NCBI GenBank assembly: GCA_964532875.1
Contig: CAZHIZ010000200.1
Span: 1 to 6,105, forward strand
Length of the DNA stretch: 6,105 nt
Source: Caldithrix sp964532875
GTDB taxonomy: Bacteria; Calditrichota; Calditrichia; Calditrichales; Calditrichaceae
Reading direction: 5' to 3'
Shown here: piece after piece, positions 5,507 through 6,105 of the stretch
Numbering within the stretch: position 1 is the first letter of the stretch
How the letters are laid out: every line of letters begins with the position of its first letter
The notes under the pieces: generated by a model
The model's database searches: none
Told to the model about the DNA's origin: nothing
The model's input: only the letters and a program-made list of their open reading frames with translations
Position numbers and translations under genes: made by a program

Positions 5507-6097
5507 CTATTTCTTTTTTAACAAACGCATGTTGCTCAAAATAAGCCGGCTGGCCTTTTTGGTCAGCGGTTCTTCCTTTTCTTCCGATTTACTCATCAAG
5601 TCGTTACGAATTTCCAAACACAGCTTGGCAATTTCATCATTAATTTTATTGATATCCATCGAACTGAAATACGAATCCTCCGAAGTTTCCATGAAAACAT
5701 TCAGAAAGTGGCGGTACTGTTCCAAAAAACTTTCGCTGGCAATGAGGGATAATTTATGGGTCAGGGCTTTTAATTTTAAAAAATCGCGATCCGTAATTTG
5801 GGCTTTTTCCAGCATCATTTCCACCTGATCGAGAAATTGCGTGTAAATATTGGTTTTCAATTCCAGATATTTAATATTTTCTTCTTTTTTTAATTCCACC
5901 TCGGTCTGCTTGTTCAATAGAACAGCCGTAATCATGATTGTGGCCAGAGTGCCTAAAATCACCAAAATAATTTCCTGAGTAAAAGGGAATTGAGCACTGG
6001 AATAATAGGCAATGCGTAAAAACATGTAACCGCCGATAAAAGTTATGGCGACTAAAATCATGTAAAGGATGTTGGAAGAAGTAATTTTTCTTTCCAT
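5507..6097 (-). CDS. Uncharacterised two-transmembrane protein with helical cytoplasmic tail
   Basis: A 196-residue protein that I do not recognise as a named family. Two hydrophobic segments at about residues 10-31 and 42-62 form a hairpin with a short intervening loop. They are followed by a charged, helix-rich tail (about 63-170) that begins with a likely coiled coil (KQTEVELKKEENIKYLEL, 63-80) and ends in a basic stretch (179-196, three terminal lysines). Positive charge after the second segment suggests that the tail is cytoplasmic. No catalytic motif is visible. I take ATG at 6097-6095 as the start, giving a natural MERK N-terminus before the first membrane segment. Only eight bases upstream remain in the window and they contain no in-frame stop, so a longer N-terminus cannot be excluded and the ribosome site cannot be judged. 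It is convergent with the protease gene, 24 bases away, and therefore not in its operon. It could be a membrane-tethered scaffold, but no function can be assigned. Confidence 0.75.
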   Translation of the reverse strand: MERKITSSNILYMILVAITFIGGYMFLRIAYYSSAQFPFTQEIILVILGTLATIMITAVLLNKQTEVELKKEENIKYLELKTNIYTQFLDQVEMMLEKAQITDRDFLKLKALTHKLSLIASESFLEQYRHFLNVFMETSEDSYFSSMDINKINDEIAKLCLEIRNDLMSKSEEKEEPLTKKASRLILSNMRLLKKK

Positions 6098-6105
6098 GGG
6101 AAACC

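Noticed and set aside
5529..5828. 99-codon open frame on the + strand opposite the small membrane protein
   Set aside because: It is antisense to the - strand gene, which has a coherent membrane topology; the + frame is Ser/Lys-rich without domain features.

Overview
This is a bacterial chromosome fragment of moderate GC content holding five protein genes behind a roughly 560-base gene-free stretch rich in small repeats. Gene-type evidence (a sigma-54 response regulator, an NtrB-like kinase, a Ste24-type M48 protease) points to a Gram-negative-type bacterium. The mosaic of short dispersed repeats (CGCAGA units, a palindromic CCTTCCCC/GGGGAAGG element, tandem GACAAAA/GATTAAA heptamers) is an intergenic style I associate with the FCB group or Calditrichota-like bacteria. 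That taxonomic guess is an impression and not a demonstrated assignment.

Layout: positions 1-563 contain no credible gene, only inverted repeats, short tandem repeats and one terminator-like stem-loop. From 576 to 5482 four genes run on the + strand as a probable operon: an N-terminally anchored PhnD-type periplasmic binding protein (576-1496), a two-transmembrane sensor histidine kinase (1493-2962), an NtrC-family sigma-54-dependent response regulator (2959-4341) and a membrane metalloprotease of the M48/Ste24 type (4358-5482). The first two junctions are 4-base ATGA overlaps and the third is a 16-base gap with a good Shine-Dalgarno. A fifth gene (5507-6097) lies convergently on the - strand and encodes a small two-transmembrane protein of unknown function; a weak two-way hairpin sits between the convergent genes.

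Working model: the binding protein is tethered outside the cytoplasmic membrane and no ABC-transporter permease or ATPase gene follows it, so it is more likely an accessory sensor than a transport component. It would modulate the extracytoplasmic Cache-like domain of the kinase, which phosphorylates the response regulator, which activates sigma-54 promoters lying outside this window. The co-transcribed M48 protease would be either a co-regulated membrane quality-control enzyme or part of the response. The component families are all known; the arrangement, a three-component sigma-54 signalling unit coupled to a Ste24-like protease, is the most interesting feature. I see no CRISPR array, transposase, tRNA or rRNA.
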